Source of the DNA: Rubripirellula sp.
GTDB taxonomy: Bacteria > Planctomycetota > Planctomycetia > Pirellulales > Pirellulaceae
Direction: 5' to 3'
Assembly: GCA_028823035.1 (NCBI GenBank)
Contig: JAPKCI010000039.1
Coordinates: 1-36,360, forward strand
DNA length: 36,360 nucleotides
Shown here piece by piece: positions 17,706 to 27,064 of the stretch. The notes under the pieces were generated by a model that was not told the DNA's origin, did not search any database, and saw only the letters and a list, made by a program, of their open reading frames with translations. The position numbers and the translations under genes were made by a program. Positions within the stretch are counted from its first letter, which is position 1. Each line of letters begins with the position of its first letter.

Positions 17706-20700
17706 AAATTCTCAAACTCAATCTGACTGCCTTTGGCCCATTTACAGACGCTCAACTTGATCTGTCTAAAGGCAATCAGGGTCTGCACGTCATTTATGGG
17801 CCCAATGAAGCCGGTAAGAGTTCTTCGCTACGAGCAATCACTGATTTGCTTTATGGGGTTCCTGCACGGACACCGGATAATTTCATTCATCCTTACCCAA
17901 AACTACGGCTTGGTGCTCAGTTGCAGCACAGTGACGGAACCGTTTTGGAGATCGTGCGGAGGAAGGCCAGCAAGAATTCGCTTTTCAATGGGGACGACTC
18001 TCTGCCGTTAGACGAAACCGAGTTAACACGGTTGATGGGAGATGTCGATCGTGAACTCTTTCACATGATGTTTGGGATCGACCACGAGCGTTTACGGCGT
18101 GGTGGTGAAGAGATCGTTCAGGGTGATGGACGCATTGGTGAGTTGTTGTTTGCTGCAGGCGCTGGTCTGGCAGATCTGCAAGCCGTCCAGACGAAACTAC
18201 ACGAGGAAATGGATGTTTTGCTAAAGGGAACTGGTCGCAGTGGGACAATTGTGACTGAAATCAAGGAGTTCCAGAATGAACACAACGCTGTCAAACAGGC
18301 CCAGGCTTCGGTAGAGACGTGGCAGCACCATGACGACAATCTGCGAGCTGCAAACGAAAGCATGGACAAACTCGATCAGAGTATCGAAAAAGATCGCAGT
18401 GAGCAGAACCGGCTAACGAGAATCCGGGATGCGATTTCCTCAATTGGAAAGTGGAAAAAAGCAAAAGAAGATTTGTCGCAAGTCAGTGACGTACCACTGC
18501 TGTCAGCTGACTTTGACAAGACAAGCAACGAGATCCTGATTGATTTGCGAACGGTTGAACAACAAAAAGCTGACGCGGAGGCGAGTCTTGTAAAACTCGA
18601 CAAAGATTTGGAAGAATTGGTTGTTCCTGAGCAATTACTTCAGGAATCTGATGCGACTGAATCGCTGCGTGACCGTCTGGGCGGCTATCGAAAAGCCATG
18701 TCGGACCGACCGAAGTTGAAGACGTCACGAGAGCTGGCAGAAAACGAAGCGAAAGAGATACTTCGTGAGATCGGGCGGACTCCCGACTTATCGACAATTG
18801 AGGATCTCCGGCTCCCGGCAGACAAAACCGTCCGTATCCAAAACCTTGGAAACCAGCAGGAAGGCCTTGTCGCACGTGTGCAGTCGACCAGACGAGAATG
18901 CGAGAAAACACGTAGTGAGATAACTCGTATTGAAACAACGTTAGCGGAAATTCAGATCCCCAAGGCGGCTGAGAGCTTACGGAGCAGTCTTCGTAATATT
19001 CAAAATGAAGGTGCTCTGGATTCTCGGCACGAATCAGCAATCGCTGAGCTTACCGAGCTTCGTCAGAGTGCGGCTGTTGTATTAGGTCAGCTTGGTTTAT
19101 GGTCCGGTAGCCTCGAAGACGTAGAAAAACTCGCTGTTCCTTCTTTGGCAACCATCGAGCAATACTCTGAAGAAATCAAGGATAAGAGTGGTCTGATCAA
19201 GTCGATCCGTGCTCGTCTCAAAGAAAAAACGACGGAAAAAGAACAACTTGATGCTCAGCTCAAGCAGCTAGAACTGGGACAACGAATTGCCACAGATGAG
19301 GAACTTGAGAACTCTCGACGACGTCGTGAACAAGGTTGGCAGTTGGTTCTCAATGCATGGAACAAGGATCAAGAAGACGAAACTGCTGTCCATGAATTTC
19401 TTCATGAATTCAGCCCGCTGACAAGTATTGCCGACGCGTACCGACGCAGTGTGGAAGAGGCTGATCAAATGGTTGACCAACTACGCTCTGACGCCGATCG
19501 TGTAGCCACCAAAGTGAAAATACAGGCCGACATAGAACAAAGACTTGCGGAAGCAGACAGGCTTGAGGAATCACTGCAAGTTGCTGAGGCTGATTCTCTG
19601 CATGTAAAATCGCAATGGAATGAAACCTGGGCATCACTGTCCATCAAACCACTTTCGCCGCTGGAGATGCGAGACTGGTTACACAAGCAGCAGGATCTGT
19701 CGCAGGCCGCGGCAGAACTCCGATCAAAACAACATGAAGAGGCTGAACTCAGGACCCACATCGACGCAAAGGTCGATGAGTTGAAGGAGGTGCTCAAGGC
19801 TGTTGACCCATCGTACTCTGCAGAAGACGATTCCTTGCGGGAGTTAGTGCGTCGCGCGTCCGATAAAAGCGACGAAATACAGAAATCCGAAAATCGTCGG
19901 GACCAGCTGACAAAAGATTTTGAGTCAAACCGAAACGACTTAGTCGATGCAGAGTCTCGGTTTTCTGATTCAGAAAACGACTTGACGCAATGGCGATCCA
20001 ATTGGGCAGCCGAGATGTTAGGCATTGGGCTTCAGAATGACGCAATGCCGGCCCAAGCCAACAGCGTGCTGGCAAACGTGAACCGGTTGTTCCAGAAATT
20101 CCAGGAATCTGATCAGTACCGAGTACGACTTGAAGGCATTGATCGCGATGCCCGTGAGTTTGATACCGATGTTAGCGATCTTGTTGGACGCACGCTGCCT
20201 GAACTTGCCGCCAAGCCTGTCGAGGACGTGGTCGTATCATTGTCCACCAAACTGAAGGCTGCTCGTTCAGCCGAGGAAAAGCGTGCATCGCTGTTGGAAC
20301 GAAGTGAAGAGCAGAGTGAGAAGCTTCGGGAAGCAATGGAACAAATCTCTGGATACAAGGCTTCGCTGGACGAAATGTGTCGGCAAGCGGCTTGTGAATC
20401 GTACAAACAACTCTCGGAAGCAGCCAATGATTCAAGGCGGCGGCGAGAACTTGAACGTTCTGTGGAAGAGTTTGAAGAATTGATTGTCAGCCAGAGCGGC
20501 GGAGGCAAATTTGAGACATTTTTAGCGGAAGCAGATGCCGTCGATATCGATTCGCTTCAGCCTCAAATTGACAAACTTGGCGAGAGCTTAGGACGCTTGG
20601 GAATTGAGCGTGACGAAGTGATCGGGCTGTGCAAAGCTGAGAGTATCGAGTTGCGAAAAATCAAAGGAGGCTCCGTGGCGTTTGGGAAAACAGCATTGTG

Positions 20701-21229
20701 CGAGAGCATCGCATCGGGACTGGAGGATCAAGTACGGGAACTGGCCAAGCTGCGAATCTGTTCTGCACTGTTGAATGCGGCAATCGAGGAACATCGTGGA
20801 AAGAATCAAGGGCCCGTTCTTCGTCGTGCCAGCACTATCTTCAGTCAGATCACATTGGGGAGCTTTAAAGAGCTTCGTGCAGACTTCAACGATCGGGGAG
20901 AGCCCGTGCTGACGGGCGTTCGGGCTACGATTGGCGAGGCGGTTCCCGTATCGGGAATGAGTGATGGCACATGTGATCAACTTTACCTCGCACTGAGACT
21001 TGCGAGTTTGGAAACCTGGCTGGATCGGCACGAGTCAATTCCGTTCATCGTGGACGATGTTTTGCTGAACTTTGACGATAGCCGTGCGATCGCGAGCCTT
21101 GAAGTGCTTGCTGAATTATCGCATCGAACTCAGGTCGTGTTTTTCACACATCACCAACACCTCGTTGACATGGCCAAGGATAGTGTCTCTAGCAACGACC
21201 TTTTCGTCACCACACTCCAGGGGACATGA
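17702..21229 (+). CDS. yhaN: Rad50/SbcC-like ATPase (YhaN type)
   Basis: A 1175-residue SMC-like protein. Walker A is GPNEAGKSS (33-41), in the LNLTAFGPFTDAQLDLS context of YhaN. The EIVRRKASKNSLF and LFHMMFGIDHERLR segments are typical of the AAA_27 N-terminal lobe. A very long Glu/Lys/Leu/Ala-rich coiled coil spans about 180-1000. The C-terminal lobe has the signature SGMSDGTCDQLYLALRLA (1084-1101), Walker B FIVDD (1115-1119) and a final His-rich switch region (FFTHHQH). No CxxC zinc hook is evident at the coiled-coil apex, which is normal for YhaN and unlike SbcC/Rad50. It forms the ATP-dependent clamp for the nuclease encoded upstream. The start overlaps the nuclease gene's stop, so synthesis is coupled. 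Confidence 0.92.
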   Translation: MKILKLNLTAFGPFTDAQLDLSKGNQGLHVIYGPNEAGKSSSLRAITDLLYGVPARTPDNFIHPYPKLRLGAQLQHSDGTVLEIVRRKASKNSLFNGDDSLPLDETELTRLMGDVDRELFHMMFGIDHERLRRGGEEIVQGDGRIGELLFAAGAGLADLQAVQTKLHEEMDVLLKGTGRSGTIVTEIKEFQNEHNAVKQAQASVETWQHHDDNLRAANESMDKLDQSIEKDRSEQNRLTRIRDAISSIGKWKKAKEDLSQVSDVPLLSADFDKTSNEILIDLRTVEQQKADAEASLVKLDKDLEELVVPEQLLQESDATESLRDRLGGYRKAMSDRPKLKTSRELAENEAKEILREIGRTPDLSTIEDLRLPADKTVRIQNLGNQQEGLVARVQSTRRECEKTRSEITRIETTLAEIQIPKAAESLRSSLRNIQNEGALDSRHESAIAELTELRQSAAVVLGQLGLWSGSLEDVEKLAVPSLATIEQYSEEIKDKSGLIKSIRARLKEKTTEKEQLDAQLKQLELGQRIATDEELENSRRRREQGWQLVLNAWNKDQEDETAVHEFLHEFSPLTSIADAYRRSVEEADQMVDQLRSDADRVATKVKIQADIEQRLAEADRLEESLQVAEADSLHVKSQWNETWASLSIKPLSPLEMRDWLHKQQDLSQAAAELRSKQHEEAELRTHIDAKVDELKEVLKAVDPSYSAEDDSLRELVRRASDKSDEIQKSENRRDQLTKDFESNRNDLVDAESRFSDSENDLTQWRSNWAAEMLGIGLQNDAMPAQANSVLANVNRLFQKFQESDQYRVRLEGIDRDAREFDTDVSDLVGRTLPELAAKPVEDVVVSLSTKLKAARSAEEKRASLLERSEEQSEKLREAMEQISGYKASLDEMCRQAACESYKQLSEAANDSRRRRELERSVEEFEELIVSQSGGGKFETFLAEADAVDIDSLQPQIDKLGESLGRLGIERDEVIGLCKAESIELRKIKGGSVAFGKTALCESIASGLEDQVRELAKLRICSALLNAAIEEHRGKNQGPVLRRASTIFSQITLGSFKELRADFNDRGEPVLTGVRATIGEAVPVSGMSDGTCDQLYLALRLASLETWLDRHESIPFIVDDVLLNFDDSRAIASLEVLAELSHRTQVVFFTHHQHLVDMAKDSVSSNDLFVTTLQGT

Positions 21230-21569
21230 ATGGCAATTTGAGGTGGCATGGAATGGCGAACTGTCACCTGCCTGATTGGCAATTATCCAAAACTTGTCGA
21301 GTCGATTGTCGGTCGCCGCGTTATAAATGCCATTGTAGAAAAATAGTCGTTTCTGATGTTTTTCTGAAAGCTCCACCGCCAGGCTGCTACGATCGACTTT
21401 TGGCAAAATGTCCCATTGATTTGTCCGGAATTAAACCCATTGAAGTTTCTGAATGACGCTGCAAGTTTCGTTGATGTAGGATAAGATTCCGGATGCATAG
21501 TGGATATTCAACAGTATCGAAGAACGGAAATCTGTTCTTTTTTTATGCATCAAAAAAGGAACGATGTTC
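21230..21569. other. intergenic region with SD-sequestering hairpin at its end
   Basis: Apart from the hairpin at 21534-21562 I see nothing definite in these 340 bases. A 76-codon frame that starts inside the yhaN stop (21226) has no recognisable domain and is not called. Confidence 0.5.
21534..21562 (+). promoter_or_regulatory. A/U-rich mRNA hairpin covering the esterase ribosome-binding site
   Basis: GTTCTTTTTTT (21534-21544) can pair with AAAAAAGGAAC (21552-21562), giving an 11-bp stem with one U-G pair and a 7-nt loop (ATGCATC). The only Shine-Dalgarno of the next gene, AAGGA (21556-21560), lies inside the 3' arm. The stem is mostly A-U, so it could open with temperature or on binding of a factor. 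This is inferred from complementarity only. Confidence 0.5.
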
Positions 21570-22337
21570 ATGCGCACCGTGAATCCATTGGCAGTGTTTG
21601 CACTTATCTTATTGGCCGCCGCACCCAGCCATGCACAGCGAAACAAAGCAAAGACGCCGACGAGCAACAGCAACTATGTCAAGGATTCTTTTACAGCCAA
21701 GGATGGAACTTCAATTGACTATTGGGTGATGGCGCCTGAAAAGATCGAGCAGGGCCGCACGTATCCGCTCGTCTTGGCACTCCATGGTCGCGGCGGCAGC
21801 ACAGTTGCGGCAACGGAACTTGGCTCGCATACGCTGCGAAAAGAATTCCCCTGCTTTGTGATCGCGCCATTTTCCACCGCAGATGGGCATTGGGCCCTGC
21901 CCGCTGACTTCGGCAAGAGAAAGAAAAACACCAAAGCGATGTTGCCCGCTGCCCTCGAAGCGATGGACGCATTCATGGATTCACAGCCCATCAATCCCGA
22001 TCGTGTCTATGTCACCGGGCAATCGATGGGTGGAGCCGGGACCTTCGGTGCTTTGGCATTGCGACCTGACACATTTGCTGCAGCCATTCCGGTTGCCGGT
22101 GGTTGGGATCCTCAAGATGCCGCCAAAATGAAAAAGGTTGCCATGTGGGTTTTTCATGGGGATCAGGACAAGTCTGTTCCAACGGAGTACAGTCGCAACA
22201 TGGTGGATGCAATCAAAAAAGCAGGTGGCATGCCCAAGTACACTGAATATAAGGGTGTCGGACATAACAGTTGGACAAGAACCTACTCGGCATCGGAAAC
22301 ATGGAATTGGCTTTTCAAGCAAAAGCGTAAACAGTGA
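21570..22337 (+). CDS. secreted alpha/beta-hydrolase esterase (PHB-depolymerase/feruloyl esterase-like)
   Basis: ATG codons at 21564 and 21570 both fit; I prefer 21570, which lies 9 nt after AAGGA, giving 255 residues. MRTVNPLAVFALILLAAAPSHA is a signal peptide. The hydrolase domain shows the strand and oxyanion region LVLALHGRGGS, the nucleophile elbow GQSMGG (Ser152), a likely catalytic Asp in HGDQDKSVP (Asp200) and His232 in GVGHNSW. It belongs to the Esterase_phd / dienelactone-hydrolase-like group that removes acyl or feruloyl groups from polysaccharides or short esters. It lies directly upstream of a sulfatase-esterase fusion in the same direction, suggesting joint use in polysaccharide breakdown. 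Translation may be gated by the hairpin over its ribosome site. The true substrate is unknown. Confidence 0.88.
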   Translation: MRTVNPLAVFALILLAAAPSHAQRNKAKTPTSNSNYVKDSFTAKDGTSIDYWVMAPEKIEQGRTYPLVLALHGRGGSTVAATELGSHTLRKEFPCFVIAPFSTADGHWALPADFGKRKKNTKAMLPAALEAMDAFMDSQPINPDRVYVTGQSMGGAGTFGALALRPDTFAAAIPVAGGWDPQDAAKMKKVAMWVFHGDQDKSVPTEYSRNMVDAIKKAGGMPKYTEYKGVGHNSWTRTYSASETWNWLFKQKRKQ

Positions 22338-22360
22338 CCGGGTATCCAAGTTAGAGAGCC

Positions 22361-22462
22361 GGTGCGTTTCAAGAGGCGGTGCGTTTCAAGAGGCGGTGCG
22401 TTTCAAGAGGCGGTGCGTTTCAAGAGGCAGTGCGTTTCAAGAGGCAGTGCGTTTCAAGAGCT
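22361..22462. repeat. tandem repeat array, 6 x 17 bp
   Basis: Six consecutive 17-bp units begin at 22361, 22378, 22395, 22412, 22429 and 22446. Units 1-4 are GGTGCGTTTCAAGAGGC, units 5-6 begin AG, and the last ends GAGCT. The array totals 102 bp and ends 35 nt before the fusion gene's ATG. Every unit carries AAGAGG, which resembles a weak Shine-Dalgarno. There are no spacers, so it is not a CRISPR. Confidence 0.97.
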
Positions 22463-22497
22463 AGTGAGAAACCGTGCGTGAGTACAGGAACAATGCT

Positions 22498-24777
22498 ATG
22501 AATACTCGAATCAGAAAATTTGCGATGATGGGATTGCTGCTCGGCTGCAATCTTGCACGGTTGCAGGCTGCTTCAGAGCAACCACCCAATATCGTTTTTG
22601 TTTTCGTTGATGACCAGGGTTACTACGATTTGGGGTGTTATGGCGCGACCGAGATCAAGACGCCTCGAATCGACGCGATGGCGCAACAGGGAACTCGATT
22701 CACGGACTACTATGCGGCAGCTCCGATTTGCAGTCCGTCGCGTGCCGGGTTGCTGACCGGATGTTACCCCCGTCGTATTGGCAATGAGGCTTGGGTCCAC
22801 CGGGCGGATTCGACATCGGGCATTCATCCCGATGAATTGACACTGGCTGAGCTGTTGAAGGACAACGGTTATACGACTGCCTGCATCGGCAAATGGCACC
22901 TTGGCTTTCACGAACCGTTTCTACCTCACAACCAGGGTTTTGATCACTACTTTGGGTTGTTGCACAATCTCGATTCATATGAGACCGTCTATTTCGACGA
23001 CAAGGGTGGCGTGCCACTGCTGCGTAATGGCGATGTTGTCAAACGACCTGCCGATCCCTCCGAACTGACCAGACTGTACACAGACGAGGCGATACAATTC
23101 ATCGAAAAGAACGTGAAGAGTCCGTTCTTTGTCTATCTGCCGCACACGATGCTTCATAATCCGCTGGGCGTGAGCGAAGCATTCAAAGGCAGCTCAGATT
23201 GGGGTGAGTACGGTGATGCGATCCAGGAACTTGATCACAACGTGGGACGTATTTTCGATGCGCTGAAACGATTGGGCATCGATGATAATACGATTGTTGT
23301 TTATGCCTCGGATAACGGACGTGGTCCAGGCCGCACACCGCAGCAGAAGATTCGCGGACGCAAGCTGTCAACGTATGAAGGCGGCCTGCGGGTACCGGCG
23401 ATCGCGTGGGGACCGGGGCTGGGTTTGCAGTCGGGTAAACAGTCATCGGCAGTTGTAAGGGCGATGGACTGGTACCCAACCCTGGCCACATTCGCGGGAA
23501 TAGAAATTCCAAAAAATTGCGTTATCGACGGACGCGATATCACCCCCTTGTTGAAGGGGGAAACCAAATTTGTACCGTATCCGGGGATGAAAAAGTCGCT
23601 GAATGCATCCGTCCCGCTGCGCCGTCGCTGGAGTCCACCCGGTGAGTGGGAACCTATCGTGCAACGTAACGAATACAACGATGCGTTTTTTTATCACGGC
23701 AGCCAGGGTGCGCTGGCCGCGGTCCGCTGGCGGAACTGGAAACTCTATTTGAATCCGAGTCTTCAGTTATATGACCTGTCGCAGGATCCCGGCGAATCTG
23801 AGGTTGTTCGCAATGGCGATGTTGCACGCAAGCTGCGCGGCATGGTGATCATGTTTCAAGAAGAAATGCGGCTCGACGCCCGACCGGCAGGAGAGGCTGC
23901 ACCGCAGCCTCGTGCCGATGGTCGCACCGAAATACCACAGGTGACTTTTAACCGTCTCGACGCAAAGCTTGGTGTAACCTACGCGCAGTATGGTAATCGC
24001 ACGCTGGAAATGGATGTTTATCGGCCCAAGGAAGCTTGGGGTGAATTGCCCGCAGTTGTCTGCATTCATGGTGGTGGTTGGGCCAACGGCAATCGGGCCA
24101 ATCATGAACGAGTCGCCCAGGCTCTGGCAGCACGTGGATATGTTGCGGCGACAATTTCTTACCGTCTTAGTGGCGAAGCACCTTTTCCGGCACAGATTCA
24201 CGATTGCAAAGCAGCGGTCCGATTCCTGCGGGCAAATGCAAAGGAGTACGGTATCGACAGCGAGAACATTGGCGCGATCGGTCTGTCAGCTGGTGGGCAC
24301 CTGACAGCGTTGCTTGCGACATCCGCCGGTGCAGAGCAACTTGAAGGCAGTGGAGGCAACGCGACGTACAGCAGCGAAATTCAGGCTGCAGTTCCCATGG
24401 GTGCTCAGACAGATCTTCTGTCAGAACGCACCCGAGAAATTTCTGCAATGGAGGGACGTGGACAGATATGGAGAAAATTTCTGAGCGGCTCTCGGGAGGA
24501 AAATCCTGTGAATTATCGGCTCGCTTCGCCACTGTTTCATCTCGATAAAAATGATCCTCCCTGCTGGTTCATCTCTGGCGAAAAGGACGACCCCAGTACG
24601 CATGCGGATTTGTTTCGCCAACGATCCGAAGACTTGGGTATTCAGTCGGGCCTGACGGTTGTGCGGGACGCTCCACACCCGTTTCTTGGCCGACAAGCCT
24701 GGTTCGATCAGATGGTGGAAAGGTCGGACGCGTTCTTTTCCACGCATTTGAAGCATCAGAAGACGGCGCCTCGATAA
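22498..24777 (+). CDS. secreted sulfatase fused to a carbohydrate-esterase-like alpha/beta hydrolase
   Basis: I start at ATG 22498, 8 nt after AGGA; a GTG at 22474 is in frame upstream. The product has 759 residues with a signal peptide (MNTRIRKFAMMGLLLGCNLA). Residues about 28-460 are a type I sulfatase: metal ligands in VFVDDQG (Asp38/39), formylglycine site CSPSRAGLLTG (Cys78), GKWHLG, and ASDNG (Asp272, Asn273). Residues about 490-759 are a second catalytic domain with HGGGW (oxyanion), nucleophile GLSAGG (Ser597), Asp in GEKDDPS and His727 in APHPF, as in Aes/BD-FAE-type acetyl esterases. The frame is continuous through the join, so it is one polypeptide. It would remove sulfate and acyl esters from the same polysaccharide and needs a formylglycine-generating enzyme, not seen here. 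Confidence 0.93.
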   Translation: MNTRIRKFAMMGLLLGCNLARLQAASEQPPNIVFVFVDDQGYYDLGCYGATEIKTPRIDAMAQQGTRFTDYYAAAPICSPSRAGLLTGCYPRRIGNEAWVHRADSTSGIHPDELTLAELLKDNGYTTACIGKWHLGFHEPFLPHNQGFDHYFGLLHNLDSYETVYFDDKGGVPLLRNGDVVKRPADPSELTRLYTDEAIQFIEKNVKSPFFVYLPHTMLHNPLGVSEAFKGSSDWGEYGDAIQELDHNVGRIFDALKRLGIDDNTIVVYASDNGRGPGRTPQQKIRGRKLSTYEGGLRVPAIAWGPGLGLQSGKQSSAVVRAMDWYPTLATFAGIEIPKNCVIDGRDITPLLKGETKFVPYPGMKKSLNASVPLRRRWSPPGEWEPIVQRNEYNDAFFYHGSQGALAAVRWRNWKLYLNPSLQLYDLSQDPGESEVVRNGDVARKLRGMVIMFQEEMRLDARPAGEAAPQPRADGRTEIPQVTFNRLDAKLGVTYAQYGNRTLEMDVYRPKEAWGELPAVVCIHGGGWANGNRANHERVAQALAARGYVAATISYRLSGEAPFPAQIHDCKAAVRFLRANAKEYGIDSENIGAIGLSAGGHLTALLATSAGAEQLEGSGGNATYSSEIQAAVPMGAQTDLLSERTREISAMEGRGQIWRKFLSGSREENPVNYRLASPLFHLDKNDPPCWFISGEKDDPSTHADLFRQRSEDLGIQSGLTVVRDAPHPFLGRQAWFDQMVERSDAFFSTHLKHQKTAPR

Positions 24778-25546
24778 AGCGTTGGCACCATGGGAATGTG
24801 AGCACCTCTCCGCGACTGATCTGCTCGCATTCATGACGCACAGAACTCTGGTGGCCAACTCGGCACACGGATTCGGATCAAGCGAGCCGGTCGGTCTGTT
24901 GGGCAGTCATGCCAGGCTGGTTTCGCCATAGCGTCTCGCGTGATCAAGACCCGTCATGTGCTTCAAACGCAATTTAGCTTGGGTGGCAAACTTACCAAGC
25001 GGCTGGAACGATTGAACGCAATGGATCGATCTTTGCTGAGGCATCCGTAGCCGTTTCGCCGAGGCATCCGTAGCCGTTTTACTGTCCAGGCCGCTCAGTG
25101 GTGTCGGCAAACGACTGTACTGCTCCCATGAAATTTGTCGCGTTTCTTTTGGGGCGTTAACTGGTTTTTTTATGCATTTGAGCCGGGGTTTTATCTGAAA
25201 TGTGAGATTCTCAATGGAAGATTGAGACAGTGAATCAACTTGCCCGCGTGACAAATGCGGTCTTGATTCGCTCTAGAGATAGAGAGGCTTGTGAACTTAG
25301 CTGACTGCCGAAAAGGATAGGGATCTATCGGAAGGCGATCGTTTTGATTGGCACATGCGACTATGTCGTTCCTGTTGATGATGAAACTTCCGCAGTGAAT
25401 TCGAGAAAATTCATCTCCGTCGGTGGACACTGCAGACCGTTACCCGTTAACAGTGTTGAGAGCGTTTCTACTCTAAGCGTGTTCACGCTGCTTGCCTTCA
25501 CTCTCGTCAATTCGTCTACGGCATCACACACCACAGGATTTATCCT
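24778..25546. other. long intergenic region, no supported gene
   Basis: This 769-bp region holds a 2 x 23-bp repeat (25035-25080). A 115-codon frame on the minus strand (24907-25254) covers the repeat and ends with a protein-looking tail (KLRLKHMTGLDHARR), but I recognise no family and it has no ribosome site. It may be a remnant. AGGA lies 8 nt before the next gene's ATG. Confidence 0.5.
25035..25080. repeat. tandem repeat, 2 x 23 bp
   Basis: Two 23-bp units share the 19-bp core GAGGCATCCGTAGCCGTTT at 25038-25056 and 25061-25079, with two differing flanking bases. A genome-wide search with the core would show whether it is an interspersed family. Confidence 0.85.
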
Positions 25547-27064
25547 ATGAGTTCTTTACTGGCTACCGCTGCGCGATCATCTCTGTTCATTCTGTTTGTT
25601 GCAACGTCCGTTTCATTTGGGCAGCAACGCGGCCCAAGCCATCAGGAAACCAGGCGTCCTCCGGGAGATCAACACCGAAAGACGCGTGTTCGACCAAATG
25701 TTGTGATTGACCGTGAACTGATGATTACCGATCTGAAAGTAATCGAAGATCCGGTGCTGACCGATTCGAATCGTAGAAGGGCGGGCGTGTGGTCCTTCAA
25801 GTACTTGATTGAACAGATGGCCGGGGACAGCGACCCCGCCGAATTTGCAATGAGTCTTTTCACGCATGGCGAAGAACATCAGATCAATGGCTACGCAACT
25901 CCTTCGCGTTCTGCGGTATGGGATAGGATCATCGACCCATGGCTCGCCAGGGGTGGCGGAAACCTCGATCTTCGTTTTGCACCTGTTAAATTACTCGCCA
26001 TCGTCAACCGCATTGATCTCCGACAAGTGGTGGGTGGTGAGGTGCTGAGTGCCGGCGAGGGACGGTTTGTCTTTGGTGTACTTGATGAGGACGGAAAGCC
26101 TCTGACACCCACCGGTGGCCCTGCAGTCGGTGGCATGACAATCATTCTGGAATACGATCTGCCAGCGAGTTCGTCGAAAGATCTCCAAGCCTGGATTTCT
26201 GATTGGCATTCACTTGGTGATTTCAAGCCAGGAACATTTGAATACAACACCCGACTAGCAATGCTGACACAGCGATTTACGGGACGGGGACGAGGTGTTG
26301 GACGTCCTAATGGGAGTGCATTGAATCAGATTCGAACCAATGACATTGCCTTGGCAACGCCATGGGAATTACGAGAGTGGGTCATCGACGCTGAGTCGGG
26401 GCTGCTGTTGCCCGCACCCGTGGCGGAAACTCCAGACTTCACGACCATGAATAATTCGAGTGAACTGGCTGGTCTACTGACAGCCAATGCAGGTTCGATT
26501 CTTGATGGGACATTCAGGCTGCCCGTTGAACTTGCGGGTGGGTCTGCTCCCACCGGACCGTTCTTTGACCTCCGTCCGGAACTGGATCCGGAAATGTTAA
26601 GTGGTAATCTTGCAGCGGCCGAAGCCACGGCGAGCTTTGGGCTGATGAATACCGAATTCCTCTTGTCGCTGATTGAGTTTTACCAAACCAACCCTGTTGT
26701 GACGGCAGTGCCCGATACTGACGTTGTTGTGAACGTCCCATGGCAAACTCCACTAAATATCGAGCCAGAAGTTCGGCACCGATTTGCGTTGAATACCTGT
26801 TCAGGGTGCCATCGAGATGAAACGGGAGTCAACTTTCTGCACATTGGGTTTCCGGAAACGGCTCGCGATCGTGATGTCCTGACAGGTGGATTGGGGTCCC
26901 CGGCGTTTCTCTCTTCGTTTCTGACGGGTGGGGAACCAATTCAAGATCCCGTCACTCAGGGGCTCTCTCATTCCTTCAATGACATGGAGAGAAGAAAAAC
27001 CGAACTGGAAGCGTTGATTAAGTCAGGCGGTCGTCATTTCCACATCACCAATCGTCGACATTGA
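25547..27064 (+). CDS. secreted protein with a single CxxCH heme-type motif, function unknown
   Basis: A 505-residue protein with a signal peptide (ATAARSSLFILFVATSVSF, ending near GQQ). The body has conserved-looking stretches such as VIEDPVLTD, WSFKYLIEQMAG, LLAIVNRIDLR and TFEYNTRLAMLTQRF. Near the C-terminus CSGCH (418-422) is a c-type heme attachment motif, followed by FLHIGFPETARD. A single CxxCH without a full cytochrome c fold around it suggests heme c or a redox site added to a larger unknown domain. I recall similar long secreted proteins in myxobacteria and planctomycetes as hypotheticals. It is monocistronic. AGGATTTATCCT precedes the ATG. Confidence 0.8.
   Translation: MSSLLATAARSSLFILFVATSVSFGQQRGPSHQETRRPPGDQHRKTRVRPNVVIDRELMITDLKVIEDPVLTDSNRRRAGVWSFKYLIEQMAGDSDPAEFAMSLFTHGEEHQINGYATPSRSAVWDRIIDPWLARGGGNLDLRFAPVKLLAIVNRIDLRQVVGGEVLSAGEGRFVFGVLDEDGKPLTPTGGPAVGGMTIILEYDLPASSSKDLQAWISDWHSLGDFKPGTFEYNTRLAMLTQRFTGRGRGVGRPNGSALNQIRTNDIALATPWELREWVIDAESGLLLPAPVAETPDFTTMNNSSELAGLLTANAGSILDGTFRLPVELAGGSAPTGPFFDLRPELDPEMLSGNLAAAEATASFGLMNTEFLLSLIEFYQTNPVVTAVPDTDVVVNVPWQTPLNIEPEVRHRFALNTCSGCHRDETGVNFLHIGFPETARDRDVLTGGLGSPAFLSSFLTGGEPIQDPVTQGLSHSFNDMERRKTELEALIKSGGRHFHITNRRH

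Noticed and set aside
21226-21456. Small Cys-containing gene coupled to the yhaN stop
   Set aside because: It starts inside the stop codon, which is attractive, but composition and sequence look random and no family is recognised.
22361-22462. CRISPR array
   Set aside because: The 17-bp units follow one another without spacers; a CRISPR needs distinct spacers between repeats. The same holds for 32624-32725.
24907-25254. 115-codon gene on the minus strand
   Set aside because: No recognisable domain or ribosome site, and its centre is made of the 23-bp tandem repeat. The C-terminal tail looks protein-like, so a remnant is possible but unsupported.
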